A stretch of 64,000 nt of DNA from Paraspadella gotoi (Eukaryota; Chaetognatha), in assembly GCA_051294375.1 (NCBI GenBank), contig CM119271.1:12701039-12765038 (forward strand), written 5' to 3'. Below the pieces are notes generated by a model, which was given only the letters and a program-made list of their open reading frames with translations, ran no database searches and had not been told where the DNA came from. The position numbers and the translations under genes were made by a program. Below are positions 22,020-34,136 of the stretch, piece after piece. Each line of letters starts with the position of its first letter. The stretch's first letter is position 1.

Positions 22020-24104
22020 CAAGGGAGAGAGAGAGGGTAAAAATTCTGGTGAGAAGGGGATAGGAGAATAAGAAGAAACAGAAAAAATATGAGTATTTTT
22101 TTTAAATTTAAAGATTTCATACCAAAAATTGAAAAAAAATTCATTTTGAGAATTAACCGAATTTAACCGTTAAAATAAATATATTTAACGCGTTAAGTTT
22201 AAAATTAATTTTCTGAGACCGTAAATAACCGTTAACCAGGTTAGACGGTTATCGGTCAACNNNNNNNNNNNNNNNNNNNNNNNNNCATGAGAGGACAAAC
22301 ACTTCTTATGAGCTTTTCTCCACCCGTTGCTTCAAGTCAATATTTCAAGGATTTCCTGCGGTTTTTTCCACTACACGATCAATCTCGCTTGATCCCTCTG
22401 TTAAAATAAAAAATAGGGCGAAATGATACTAGACTAAATATTGGTCTTGAAAATTTGCTTAATGAATTAATATTCTTTTGACCCTCTTATAAAACCAGTT
22501 AGACCGACAGCAGTGAAAGAAAAAGATTAATCTGGAGTCCTCTGATATGAAATGATAATAATCTTAACTTAAACATCAATAGGTTTTACCACTTTCGCCT
22601 GAATTAAATGGTGTTATGGCAATGGCAAAGGCGCTAACTACCAAATCGTCAACGTCACGGTTCTTGCGCTAAAGAAAGCTGTGCATAAGCTGTTAAGCTT
22701 ATTGAAGACTGAGATTGAATTGTCATTATGTCAAAATGTATAACAGTTCGCCCACATTTTTATGTTGCCCATATTCAAATAAAGTCACCCCAATTGATGC
22801 GTGTTGCCAGGCATAAAGGACTTAAAGTCCAAAGCTTACGTCGAAAGTTTGAGAAGAGAGTTTCCGATAACCTGTTAATTTTTTAGGGAATTCCTTAACC
22901 GTTAAAAACTAACATTTTTAACGGTTAACCGTTAAGATCGGTTATTTTATGAATTTAACTTTAATTTTAAATATTTAGATTTTAAAACAAACTAAAATAC
23001 TTTATTGGTATTTTCTCTTTTAAACTCTGGCTCTTGAAATGCGCGATTAAAGATCTTGAAACACAGTCGAAAAATGTTTCTGTTTTTTATGTCAAATAAA
23101 ATTGTTGTTGTAACAATAACAAATATTTTAGCTAATCTCTCATAACACAACGAAACGAAAGGATATCATCAAATTTCTAATTCTATATTTTTGTTTTCCT
23201 CTTTCTCTTCTTTTGCTCTTCTCTTTTTCTTTCTCTACTTTCTTCTCTTCCTCATTATTTTTGTAGTTGTTAGTTTTCTTAAACGCTTGTTTTTCTGTTG
23301 TTAGCTTTCATAAACTATGACCAATGTCATTGGACATAAATATAATATATGATTTTTAATTTATTGATAGACTGGTTGATTTATCAATTGATCAAAACTA
23401 TTTATTGTTAATAAATATATTTTTCAGTTTAATTAAAAAGTATATCATCATATTCTTTTTATATGTCTTTTTTTAAGATTGTTCCTTTCTATTTAACTTT
23501 TTAAATTAAAAAAAACATATTTTATTGGTTTTCTATTCATTTTTTTTCATTCATCGGTTTTATTTCATTTGCTTCTTTGTTAATTTTAAATAGGCGAAAG
23601 AAAAAGAGAGAAAAAGTAAAATAAGAGGGATTATTTATTTTAGCTAAATTGAATATATATATTTGCAGGAAGGGCAAAAAAAGGAAAAAGGTAAAAGCAA
23701 AGGGCAAAAAAGGAGAAAAAGAAAGGAGGGAAAGAAAAAAGGGAAAAGTGAGAAAAAGAAAAGAAAGGAACAGGAGGAGATAAATAAAGGGGAAGAAAGA
23801 ATAAGAGAGAGATGAGGATAGAAAAAAAAGAAAAAAATAACAAAGGTAAAAAGCAGGGGAAAAGTGGAGAAGAGAGAGAGGGTAAAAATTCATGGTGAGA
23901 AGGGGATAGGAGAATAAGAGAGAACAGAAAAAAATAGTATTTTTTTTTTAAATTTAAAGATTTCATACCAAAAAATGAAAAAAAATCTTCATTTTGAAGA
24001 ATTAACCGAATTTAACACGTTAAAATAAATATATTTAACGCGTTAAGTTAAAATTATTTTTAGAACGTAATAACCGTTAACAGTTAACGGTTATCGGAAC
24101 ACTT
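22020..24104. repeat. Pair of about 230-bp direct repeats (22020-22255, 23880-24104)
   Basis: Both copies read gagggtaaaaattc, gagaaggggataggagaata, ttaaagatttcatacca and end in gaattaaccgaattta then atatatttaacgcgttaag. They bracket about 1.6 kb of AT-rich DNA and could be arms of a mobile element or segmental-duplication debris. No transposase frame was seen. Confidence 0.65.
22286..22410 (-). pseudogene. Relic of an F-box gene last exon
   Basis: On the - strand an AG acceptor followed by GGGATCAAGCGAGATTGATCG aligns by eye with the last exon of gene A, but it reaches a stop within a few codons. It could be the lost third exon of F-box B, whose coding exon 2 ends in a GC donor about 1.8 kb away. 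Confidence 0.5.
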
Positions 24105-24204
24105 AGTAAGAAGACCCATAGCATAGACATTAAAAAGAAATGGCATGATAAAATCCCTTTTGCAGGATTTGACTCTTATATTAGACAAAACCCATCAAAC
24201 TCGC

Positions 24205-26493
24205 CTGCATCGACGGAACCGGACCGGCGTTCGTCCCTTTCCAGTTTTCCACTCGACAACTTCCGCCGGCGCCATTAGCAATGCAAGAGAACTCGTCTTC
24301 CTTGTTCCACAAATACGGCCAATTGAAAATCCGCCGCGACGCCCTCGCTCCTCCACGTGACGCGTCCGTATCGTCCGCTCTTTGAGATCAAAGACGACCA
24401 CGTTTGTTGTTTCCTCGACGAGTGGTAAAGAAGATTCTTCGACAAAATCCGCCGTTGTTGTTATCCATATCTTTTCGATAGCCGAAATTCGAGGGAAGGA
24501 AATATGAGAAGACGCGAATTCTAGTTTCGATCGCGGACGACGACGCGTAATCCCGGAAACGAGAAGAGGGTTGGGATGGAGGGACTCTTCAACGAGAATG
24601 CCCCGTCGAGACATGACTTCACGTTCGTTACTCGACTCGGAGACGACCGTCTCGACAGCAGAGCGCCATGCGGAGATTGATTTTGTGCTTGAGCCAAAGA
24701 AACGACGACCCGCGAAAGGCGAAGGCACTCAAGAACATCAAAACTTGAAGGTCGAAGGAGTGGAGTAAAGCGGCGTCTTGGAAGAATAAATTCTCACTTG
24801 GCTGAGGACCCGGTTGGAAAGGGATAGTAGACGGCGATGTCGAGAGAGAGGGGTCCATTTTGAAGACGCACTTGTCTGAGGAGGTAAAGATTGGGAAAAA
24901 ATGTTTAAATGAATAGGATTTTTTTTTTAATTAAGAAAAGGTATTCTTTGTGAAGTACGACTTAAAGCCGAACTCACGACTCAATGGCAAAGAGGTTTAA
25001 GTCCATCTCGTCACGACCGTGAAGTGGCATTGCTCATGATTCGGGATATCTTACAAGTTTATATTTTAACCAATAGCCATACTGTGGCAGCAAACTTAAA
25101 GCTGCCTCACTGCTGTCCGTCCTCAGCCTCGTCTCAATGGCTGAGCAGGCTAAATCATCTCATATTCCATCCGTGCGTCCCGGGTTCAATCCCTGGTATC
25201 CCGGTTCTGGCTTAATGTGACGGTGCCGGTATAAACATGCCAGTGACAGGAGGCGGTCACTGAGGGTCCGCAGCCCTACGCCAGTTTGGTGAGATACCCC
25301 GCCGCCCCGGGTATCGCAGGCTATCCTCCCGTTGCCATAAGTGGTGAGCCCTACTCTCGAACATGCCAACCGCTGGCGCACCATGCGCCCATGCTTACGT
25401 CGCTTAGGGTTATGCATATCACGCCTATGCCCTACTTCTCTGGTAACGCTCCAGACTCGCTCGCCCACTCGCTCTCACTATGGCAATGAGATCAAAACCT
25501 TCTCTCAGACATCTCCTCAGGATTGAGGCCCCTGTGGAGAAGTCTGGTGGGGGGATCCTGTGGCAGCAAGACTTAAAGCTGCCTCACTGCTGTCCGTCCT
25601 CAGCCTCGTCTCAATGGCTGAGCAGGCTAAATTCATCTCATTTCATCGTGCGTCCCGGGTTCAATCCCTGGGTATCCGGTTCTGGCTTAAATGTGACGCG
25701 TGCCCGGTATAAACATGCCAGTGACAGGAGGCGGTCACTGAGGGTCCGCAGCCCCTACGCCAGTTGGTGAGATACCCGCGCCCCGGGTATCACAGGCTAT
25801 CCTCCCGTTGCCATAATACAAACATTTAACCAGAATTAGGATAACACACGGTTGAGACCGTCAATGCGAAGCAGTTCCAAGTCTTACCGCCTCAAAGCAG
25901 GTCTTACGCTTTACTATTTTACACAGATTTTTTATCAAATCTTTCAATTTTTCACTTAACCTAAAATCTGCTTGAAAAAGCATTTAGACTTTTTGCGACA
26001 CATTTTTTTTATAAATTACACGTTGACTTTTCCCTCTTGGTCAAACATTGAATACAATTTTTTCGCCTCCGCATTTCCAGCCCTTTCAACTATTTTTCTA
26101 AATCATTTTTTTTTGGTAGCCAAACTCGAGCCCCTTACATTCTTCGTCGCCAGACGGAGGCTTTTCGGCGACGAAGAAAAGTCGTGGAATCGTTTCTCCT
26201 TCGGCTTCCCATCTCTGACTTTGGCCCTGAGGCAAAGCGCCATCTTGCGAAGGCCGACCGAGTCGTCGTGGGACCGCATTTGTTCGGAAAGAGACGAAGG
26301 ACCGTGTCGACGGAGACAGGGAAATCCCGTCTGACCGCGGGACAGTCGCCTTTGATTTCTCTACCAAAGTTAATGTTTGGAAAAGTGTGGAAGAGACGTC
26401 GGGATCGACGGCATTTCGAACATTTTCAAGATTCGACGGAGAGAGATGGAAAAATATTTCCAAAATGATCGTGGGCAAATCTGAAAGAGACAT
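24205..26493 (-). CDS. F-box protein B, copy 1 (frames broken)
   Basis: Copy of the gene at 31428-33706. Exon 1 is about 26139-26493 (SLSDLPTIILE then FFHLSPSNLENVRNAVD), exon 2 about 24205-24875. Relative to copy 2, exon 1 is 3 bases shorter and exon 2 about 7 longer, with several frame changes, so no long continuous frame survives. The intron holds a pair of SINE units. Whether this is a dying duplicate or an error-rich second haplotype cannot be told from sequence alone. Confidence 0.6.
25080..25815 (+). mobile_element. Pair of tRNA-derived SINE units in F-box B intron (copy 1)
   Basis: Two units, about 25082-25338 and 25560-25815, share about 255 bases. Each begins near gtggcagcaaacttaaagctg, contains an A-box-like tggctgagcagg and a B-box gggttcaatccc 40-50 bases later, spacing typical of a tRNA-derived polymerase III promoter. 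A 220-base segment separates the units. Orientation is opposite to the host gene. Long frames inside are not taken as genes. Confidence 0.75.
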
Positions 26494-26925
26494 TTTTTCC
26501 CCCTGTAAAAATAGAAGAATGAGAATATTGAACAGAGTGAATATCTTTCAATATGGACGATACCATTCTGAATAGTAAGTCAGTCAACTGGCACAAGGGG
26601 AATAAAAAAGGACATGCTAAGTAAAGAAAGAATGCACCCTGTCAATTATTAAGGCAACGAGAGAAAATCACAGTAATGAACTTTGTATATAGGTATTCTG
26701 GCTTTTAATGCATTATGCAATTGCCATATATCTACTGTAAAATTGTAAATTGCCAAATGAAAGCAAAAAAATAAAAATAAAATAGAATCGAATAGAAAAA
26801 TTAAAAAATTAAGTTTTTTTTTTTTAAAAAAGGTACATAATGATTCAACCGAAAAAATGATTCAATATTAAAACGGTATATAATGTATAACAGCACAAGA
26901 GTATAATAAATCACACGAGATCAAA

Positions 26926-28481
26926 TCACGAAAAGAGCATTTCTTCGCTGATGCTAAAAGATCGCAGGCAAAATCTACGGTTGTGACGGTCGGACAAAAT
27001 GAATAAACATGAAAATCATGGACAAATGTCCGATAAATGGACTGGTCACTTCCAATTCGATGGTCAAAATGTGCTAGGATTCCCCAGATGAAGAATGAAC
27101 CAACTCGATGTTTCCGTTTTGGAGTTCCGCCACGATCCAATCGGTAACGCCTTCTTCACTCTGTCAAATCAAAAGGGGCAAATGGAAATATTTAGTTTAT
27201 TATTTAGTTTATTATATTATTTACAAATTAGTTTCGTCCCCACCAGTCGTTTGACCGCTATAATTATGTCTCTGTAAGTAGTTTTCACGAAGTCGCTTCA
27301 ATTCGAATAAGAAAAGAGATTTCATTAGACTGTGACAAACAGCGAGTATCCAAACGGAATCACGCCTCCCAATAGCATAAGGAGACATCTTCAAAACGGT
27401 AAACATTACTCGCCTGCAACGCATGTATCGATCGCATCGCGGGACGACCTTCCATCGGAGACCACCCGAATTATCGCCCGCGACGACGGAGAATTTCCAC
27501 TCTCGATCTTCGTAGTCCCACAAGAAGGCCAACGAAGATGCTGGAAGCATATTCCCACGCTTCTCCACGTGACCCGCCTCGTGATCGCCCCTTCTTTAAG
27601 ATCCACTCAAGAGGTCGTCGTCCTCGACGAGGTAAAGAAGATTCCCGGCGACGTCGGCTTGCTTGTGCGCCAAGACGCGTTGGTGGGAGAATTCGCAAAG
27701 AAGGAAAGGTGAATACGACGAATCGCGTCGCGTCTGCGAACGACGGCGAAAAAGTCGGAAACGAGGAGCGAGTTTATAAAATTTCCGGTTTTCGGCGAGA
27801 GACTCGAAAAGGCCGGGACCGGGACGTCGGGGATGAGTTGGTTCCCAGCGTCCACGTCTCGCCATCCCAGGGACAAGCGACCGCGGCGCGCGCGTAATGG
27901 GAAATCCGAACGGACGATTTCCGCGGAGAAAAAACGAAACAGTGTGCGTGAAGGACGATGGCGCCCTCGCCGACGACGTCGTTGAGGTTGAACTCGTCTA
28001 TCAAAGTCGCGTTCTTCGAATAGAAAATTTTGACTGTGAAGCGAGACCTTACGTCGTTAGGATAGCAGACGGCGATGTCTCTCGTTCGAGGATCGAGTTT
28101 GAAGACGGTCGTCGTTTGAGAAAACTCAATTTCCGGTCTTTCCAAGAATATAAAAAATCGTTGAATCTCTTCTCCACCCAATTTCCTCCAATCTGTATTT
28201 TGGACTGGAGTTCATGGACGATCCGTCGCAGATTTCGGACATCTTCCTCCCGGCGCGGCAACCGGTGGCGGGAAGAGGGCGCGCAAGGTGTCGAGGGTCG
28301 CCGGAAACTCGCGTCTCAATTTGGGCGTGTTCGCGCTTGATGCCGGACCAAGGCCAACGTCGCGTCAAAGTTGGGAGGGAACTTCGTGCCCACGGCAGTT
28401 TGGAGATTTTCCAAGGAAGGAATGGAAAGAAGAAAAAATATTTGGCGGAGGGCGTCCGGGCGGCAAATCTTGCAGGGACAT
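26926..28481 (-). CDS. F-box protein C, copy 1 (frames broken)
   Basis: Near-identical copy of 34137-35727. Exon 1 is about 27414-28481 and exon 2 about 26926-27160. The same GC donor (GCAG/GCGAGTAATG) is present. Several one-base indels split the frame into three overlapping pieces. It is read as either a recent degenerate duplicate or an error-rich assembly copy. Confidence 0.6.
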
Positions 28482-29157
28482 TTTTTTTATCTAAGAAATT
28501 AATAGCAACATATTTTTTTTAAAATGTATGAAAGAAATAAACGAACAATAAAAAAACATTAAACAACAAGTAATAGAGGTAATTTGGTTATAACTATCTC
28601 TATCTAATTTTGTTTCATCTCTAGAATTTAGAATTCCAGAACTTTATCCGCTTTGATTGAAAAAACTTTGCAACACACATTGGTGTCTAGAAAAAAAAAA
28701 GGTACAAGCTCTCTAATAATTGAAAGTTAATACGACGAAGATAAATAAAAGTAATTAAAATAGTGGAGGTGGTCGAGATAAAAATGGCGAACAAAATGAT
28801 CGATTGATTGAAATGAGAAAAGCGATTGGAATCGAATTGGCTCCAAGTGGCATTCATTTTTTTTAGAGAGAGAAAACTTTGGTTAAATTGGCAAACAAAA
28901 CAATACCAAAAAAAAAAAAGAATTCAAAATAATTTCTTATCGGGCAATGAATTTCTAAAGAATTCGTCTGGCGATTTTATTTTCTTTCTTAAATAATAAT
29001 ACTCAGGATCTCCACAAATATATATTGCTTGATATAACTAATATAACTAATAAACTGGAGTAAAACTAATAAATATAACAAATATATATAATAAATAATA
29101 TATACTAATATAATATCAGAACCGGTAACAACGAAATCTAGTATAAGAAAGACGCGT
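28482..29157. other. Spacer between F-box C and D copies 1
   Basis: AT-rich spacer matching 35728-36404. Nothing coding seen. Confidence 0.6.
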
Positions 29158-31310
29158 TCATTTGAGTAAAAGAAGTCTACGAAATGTAAAGTTCTTCTCA
29201 GTGAATATAATGATAACAAGTTCAAAATCATAAACGAATGCCTTCAGTATATCATCATCCATGTCCATTCCAAATCCAAGCGTTGGAGAATTTTCCCGGT
29301 GGACACCTCGAAGATTCGAGGAACCTTGTCATTCCATCATCTACCCTATACGTAACGAGAATCCATTCGTGGTAGCCACTACCCACCATTCTGCAAAAAA
29401 AACAAACCAATTCTCCATTTTATCTTAATAAAGCTGAATCACGAGTTCGTTTTAGTTTTTAAATTCTGCCTGCAGGACAATAAGCTTGCTAAATGACTTT
29501 TTTACTAGTTATGGCGATTCAGAAGGATACAGGGAGGATACAGGAAGGATACAGAGAGGATACAGGAAGGATACAGGAAAGGATACAGGAGGATACAGGG
29601 AGGATACAGGGAGGATAAGGATATGATACAGGGATGATACAGGGTGCTTAATACACGACGCCGCTTAGCTTCATTTCTGCCCTAAACTTTTGCGGGGTGA
29701 GCCCTCAACTCCCACGAGCCGCTCTCTTCTCTCTCTCTCTCTCTTCTCTCCCCCCTCTCTCTCTCTCTCTTATCGTCCCTTTCTCCTTCCCTTATTAATT
29801 CACTCTCCAGCACAGAGTAATAAAAACAAACGTTCATTACTTACGCGATACATCACACACAAAAGACAAGGCAACCACAAGTTCCACTCGTTCGAACCAT
29901 CGAATCCTGGTCTCCGTCGACGTTCTCCACAACAATATTTCCGATGGTAACAAAACAAATAGGGCCACTGAGTCGCATACTGTGATTCCCAAGTCATCGC
30001 TCCATAGTGCTCACTTATACTCTATGGTGGTGGGTCTCGAAGTTTCATTGGGAACCTTCCAAATGAAACTTCATACTGTCTGAGAAAACTTTCAATGGAC
30101 CAAAATTTCTAAAATGGCGAGAAGCTCTAGTAATTAATTTTTTAATATTTATTTATAGATAGAAATGTCCAATTTTTTTTTTAGATTCAGATAGCTTATG
30201 AAAGTGTTCTACACAAGTATAATTCTTTTTTCAATATTTTGATGATAAATGGGTCAAAATTGGAAAAACCTATAAAAAATCATCCTCATCATCATCATCC
30301 AATATTTTAACATTTTTTTTTTATTTTTCAGTATAAAACATCAAAATTTCTAAAAAAGTTGTCATTACATTTTTTTGCCTAACTTTGTGAGCTCTATCAG
30401 AATCAATTAAAAAAAAAATATCCTAAAAATTTTTTTTACATTATATAGCAATATAATAATTTTAATTAAAATCCATATGGATCGGAAAATTTTTGCCAAA
30501 AAAAAATATTTTAACACAATAACCAATACCAATAATGGATTCGTTTAATGCTGTGGCACATTAAAATGTAAATTTGGTCGGCTACGCTACCTTAAGACGT
30601 TCCTCCGCGTAAATCCCAGACGACGACGTCTTTCCCTTCGATGACGTAGAGCGCCGCCCCCGACAACTCACCGGTCGTCGACCATATAGTGTATTCGGCG
30701 CTAAAGCGACTTCGCAGTGTGTAGAATTCCCTATGTATGTTCAACATACTCTGTAAGTTATCTCGCTCTCTCGTTTGGTCGGCTGTGCTTTCTTCCTCTT
30801 TCGTTTTACTCTCGGTTCTGTTATCCTCGATATTTCTCGGTGGTGTACCACATGTCTTTTCCATCTCTTTTGGCATTTCCCTTATGTTTTCCTCGCTTTT
30901 GTGCGTTTTTCCCTTTTTTTCCGAGTTTATTTTCCCCTGTTTGTTTCCTGTGTTGGTTCGACCGAGTGACCCTGCGTGTGTATTCGGTGCCGCCAGGTCT
31001 GTGCCTTTCCTTTTGCCCCTTCTTTTCGATAAGTCCACTTCTCGCTACAACAAAGCTCTTCGGGTGGTCTTGGTTGTCCCGATCGAAGTCTTTCCCAAAT
31101 TCTCAGAGTATTAGCCAGCACGAATCGAACGCTTTTCACGAGAACGAGGCTTCGTCTTTTTTATCACCATCGTCGTTTCGTATGTTTTTCTCGATCTTCC
31201 ACTGGACATCCGATTGGCTCTTTTTTTCACGAACGTCCTCGACGGTTTCGATCCCCTTTTTTTCTTGGAATTACCACCTGAGATTTATGCGAGAGGACGC
31301 TATAGAACAA
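29158..31310 (-). pseudogene. Truncated, rearranged copy of F-box gene D
   Basis: The last exon (29158-29390) and middle exon (29845 to about 30000, with its 5' part damaged) match gene D at 36405-37244. Exon 1 is only partly present: 30594-30695 matches 37844-37937. An unrelated stretch of about 330 bases follows, then 31031-31305 resembles 38107-38307 with many substitutions. The F-box-encoding part is missing. The break at about 31310 is where the second block begins. The divergence of 31031-31305 contrasts with the near identity of the rest. Confidence 0.75.
29518..29640. repeat. 11-bp minisatellite (ggatacaggga), copy 1
   Basis: About ten tandem copies of ggatacaggga or the 10-base ggatacagga; matches the array at 36776-36880. 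Confidence 0.9.
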
Positions 31311-31427
31311 AAATCTTCGTGTTCCTAACTAGTAAGAAGACCCATAGCATAGACATTAAAAGAAATGGCATGATAAAATCCCTTTTGCAGGATTTGACTC
31401 TTATATAGACAAACCCATCAAACTCGC

Positions 31428-33706
31428 CTGCATCGACGGAACCGGACCGGCGGTTCGTCCCTTTCCAGTTTTTTCCACTCGACAACTTCCGCCGGCCCAT
31501 TAGCAATGCAAGAGAACTCGTCTTCCTTGTTCCACAAATACGGCCAATTGAAAAATCCCGCCGCGACGCCCTCGCTCCTCCACGTGACGCGTCGCGTTAT
31601 CGTCCGCTCTTTGAGATCAAAGACGACCACGTCTTTGTCCTCGACGAGGTAAAGAAGATTCTCGAACAAATCCGCGTTGTTGTTATCCATATCTTTTCGA
31701 TAGCGAAATTCGAGGGAAGGAAATGAGAAGACGCGAATTCTAGTTCGATCGCGGACGACGACGTAATCCTCGGAAACGAGAAGAGGGTTGGGGATGGAGG
31801 GACTCTTCAACGAGAATGCCCCGTCGAGAATGACTTCACGTTCGTTACTCGACTCGGAGACGACGTCTCGACAGCAGAGCGCCATGCGGAGATTGATTTT
31901 GTGCTTGAGCCAAAGGAAACGACGACCGCGAAAGGCGAAGGCACTCAAGAACATCAAAACTTGAAGGTCGAAGGAGTGGAGTAAAGCGGCGTCTTGGGAA
32001 GAATAAATTCTCACTTGGCTGAGGACCCGGTGGAAAGGATAGTAGACGGCGATGTCGAGAGAGAGGGGGTCCATTTTGAAGACGCACTTGTCTGAGGGGT
32101 AAAGATTGGAAAAATGTTTAAATGAATAGGATTTTTTTTTTTAATTAAGAAAGGTATTCTTTGTGAAGTACGACTTAAAGCCGACTCACGACTCAATGGC
32201 AAAGAAGGTTTAGTCATCTCGTCACGACCGTGAAGTGGCATTGCTCATGATTTGGGGATATCTTACAAGTTTATATTTTAACCAATAGCCATACTGTCGG
32301 CAGCAAAGACTTAAAGCTGCCTCACTGCTGTCCGTCCTCAGCCTCGTCTCAATGGCTGAGCAGGCTAAATCATCTCATTCCATCCGTGCGTCCCGGGTTC
32401 AATCCCTGGGTATCCCGGTTCTGCTTAAATGTGACGGTGCCGGTATAAACATGCCAGTGACAGGAGGCGGTCACTGAGGGTCCGCCAGCCCCTACGCCAG
32501 TTGGTGAGATACCCCGCGCCCGGGTATCGCAGGCTATCCTCCCGTTGCCATAAGTGGTGAGCCCTACTCTCGAACATGCAACCGCTGCGCACCATGCGCC
32601 CATGCTTACGTCGCTTAGGGTATGCATATCACGCCTATGCCCTACTTCTCTGGTAACGCTCCAGACTCGCTCGCCCACTCGCTCTCACTATGGCAATGAG
32701 ATCAAAACCTTCTCTCAGACATCTCCTCAGGATTGAGGCCCCTGTGGAGAAGTCTGGTGGGGGGATCCTGTGGCAGCAAGACTTAAAGCTGCCTCACTGC
32801 TGTCCGTCCTCAGCCTCGTTTCAATGGCTGAGCAGGCTAAATCATCTATTTCATCCGTGCGTCCCGGGTTCAATCCCTGGGTATCCCGGTCTTGGCTTAA
32901 ATGTGACGGTGCCGGTATAAACATGCCAGTGACAGGAGGCGGTCACTGAGGTCCGCAGCCCCTACGCCAGTTGGTGAGATACCCCGCGCCCCGGGTATCA
33001 CAGGCTATCCTCCCGTTGCCATAATACAAACATTTAACCAGAATTAGGATACACACGGTTGAGACCGTCAATGCGAAGCAGTTCCAAGTCTTACCGCCTC
33101 AAAGCAGGTCTTACGCTTTACTATTTTACACAGATTTTTTATCAAATCTTTCAATTTTTCACTTAACCTAAAATCTGCTTGAAAAAGGCATTTAGACTTT
33201 TTGCGACACATTTTTTTATAAATTACACGTTGACTTTTCCCTCTTGGTCAAACATTGAATACAATTTTTTTCGCCTCCCGCATTTCCAGCCCTTTCAACT
33301 ATTTTTCTAAATCATTTTTTTTTTGGTAGCCAAACTCGAGCCCCTTACATTTCTCGTCGCCAGACGGAGGCTTTTCGGCGACGAAGAAGTCGTGGAATCG
33401 TTTCTCCTTCGGCTTCCCATCTCTGACTTTGGCCCTGAGGCAAAGCGCCATCTTGCGAAGGCCGACCGAGTCGTCGTGGGACCGCAATTTGTTCGGAAAG
33501 AGACGAAGGACCGTGTCGACGGAGACAGGGAAATCCCGTCTGACCGCGGGACAGTCGCCTTTGATTTTCTCTACCAAAGTTAATGTTTTGGAAAAGTGGG
33601 AAGAGACGTCGGGATCGACGGCATTTCGAACATTTTCAAGATTCGACGGAGAGAGATGGAAAAATATTTTTTCCAAAATGATCGTGGGCAAATCTGAAAG
33701 AGACAT
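31428..33706 (-). CDS. F-box protein B, copy 2
   Basis: Two coding exons, 33349-33706 (358 bases) and 31428-32091 (664 bases), join in frame across a 1.26-kb intron with donor GTAAGG. Residues 2-35 are an F-box (LSDLPTIILEKIFFHLSPSN). Exon 2 encodes the beta-rich region: KMDPLSLDIAVYYPFHRVL, LLVSEDYVVVRDRTRI, NLLYLVEDKDVVVFDLKE and ITRRVTWRSEGVAAGFFNW. It stays open to a GC donor (GCAG/GCGAGTTTG), the position of the last intron in A and C. No matching last exon is found before the degenerate D copy, so the gene is probably truncated at the duplication junction. Within the intron lie two SINE units on the opposite strand. Likely an SCF substrate adaptor by family; the substrate is unknown. 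Confidence 0.75.
32292..33025 (+). mobile_element. Pair of tRNA-derived SINE units in F-box B intron (copy 2)
   Basis: Duplicate of 25080-25815: two units of about 255 bases with A-box-like tggctgagcagg and B-box gggttcaatccc, separated by about 220 bases that include tggtgagccctactctcgaa. Confidence 0.75.
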
Positions 33707-34136
33707 TTTTTCCCCCTGTAAAAATAGAAGAATGAGAATATTGAACAGAGTGAATATCTTTCAATATGGACGATACCATTCTGAATAGTAAGTCAGTCAA
33801 CTGGCACAAGGGGAATAAAAAAGGACATGCTAAGTAAAGAAATAGCACCCTGTCAATTATTAAGGCAACGAGAGAAAATCACAGTAATGAACTTTGTATA
33901 TAGGTATTCTGGCTTTTAATGCATTATGCAATTGCCATATATCTACTGTAAAATTGTAAATTGCCAAATGAAAGCAAAAAAATAAAAATAAAATAGAATC
34001 GAATAGAAAAATTAAAAAATTAAGTTTTTTTTTTTTAAAAAAGGTACATAATGATTCAACCGAAAAAATGATTCAATATTAAAACGGTATATAATGTATA
34101 ACAGCACAAGAGTATAATAAATCACACGAGATCAAA

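Larger units (their letters stand above)
21771..24104. other. Intergenic region with F-box relic, repeats and N gap
   Basis: Holds an N run at 22261-22285, a damaged copy of an F-box last exon at about 22286-22410, and two copies of a roughly 230-base AT-rich segment (22020-22255 and 23880-24100) ending in ttaacgcgttaag and accgttaac motifs. Related accgttaa/ttaacggtt inverted motifs occur at 22890-22950. Purine-rich low-complexity sequence fills 23590-23890. No intact gene is seen. Confidence 0.6.

Noticed and set aside
23537-23966. Frames that look like multi-pass membrane proteins
   Set aside because: The translated strand is a CT-rich low-complexity tract, giving Phe/Leu/Ser runs without real structure.
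25140-25205. A functional tRNA gene
   Set aside because: A and B boxes are present, but there is no clean cloverleaf and the sequence continues into a repeated tail; it is a tRNA-derived SINE.
25160-25770. Open frames of about 60-100 codons in the SINE pair
   Set aside because: They coincide exactly with the non-coding SINE units and are broken by indels between copies.
30717-31328. 203-codon + strand frame rich in Phe, Ser and Pro
   Set aside because: It lies antisense to a rearranged F-box D relic, has low complexity and no similarity I recognise.
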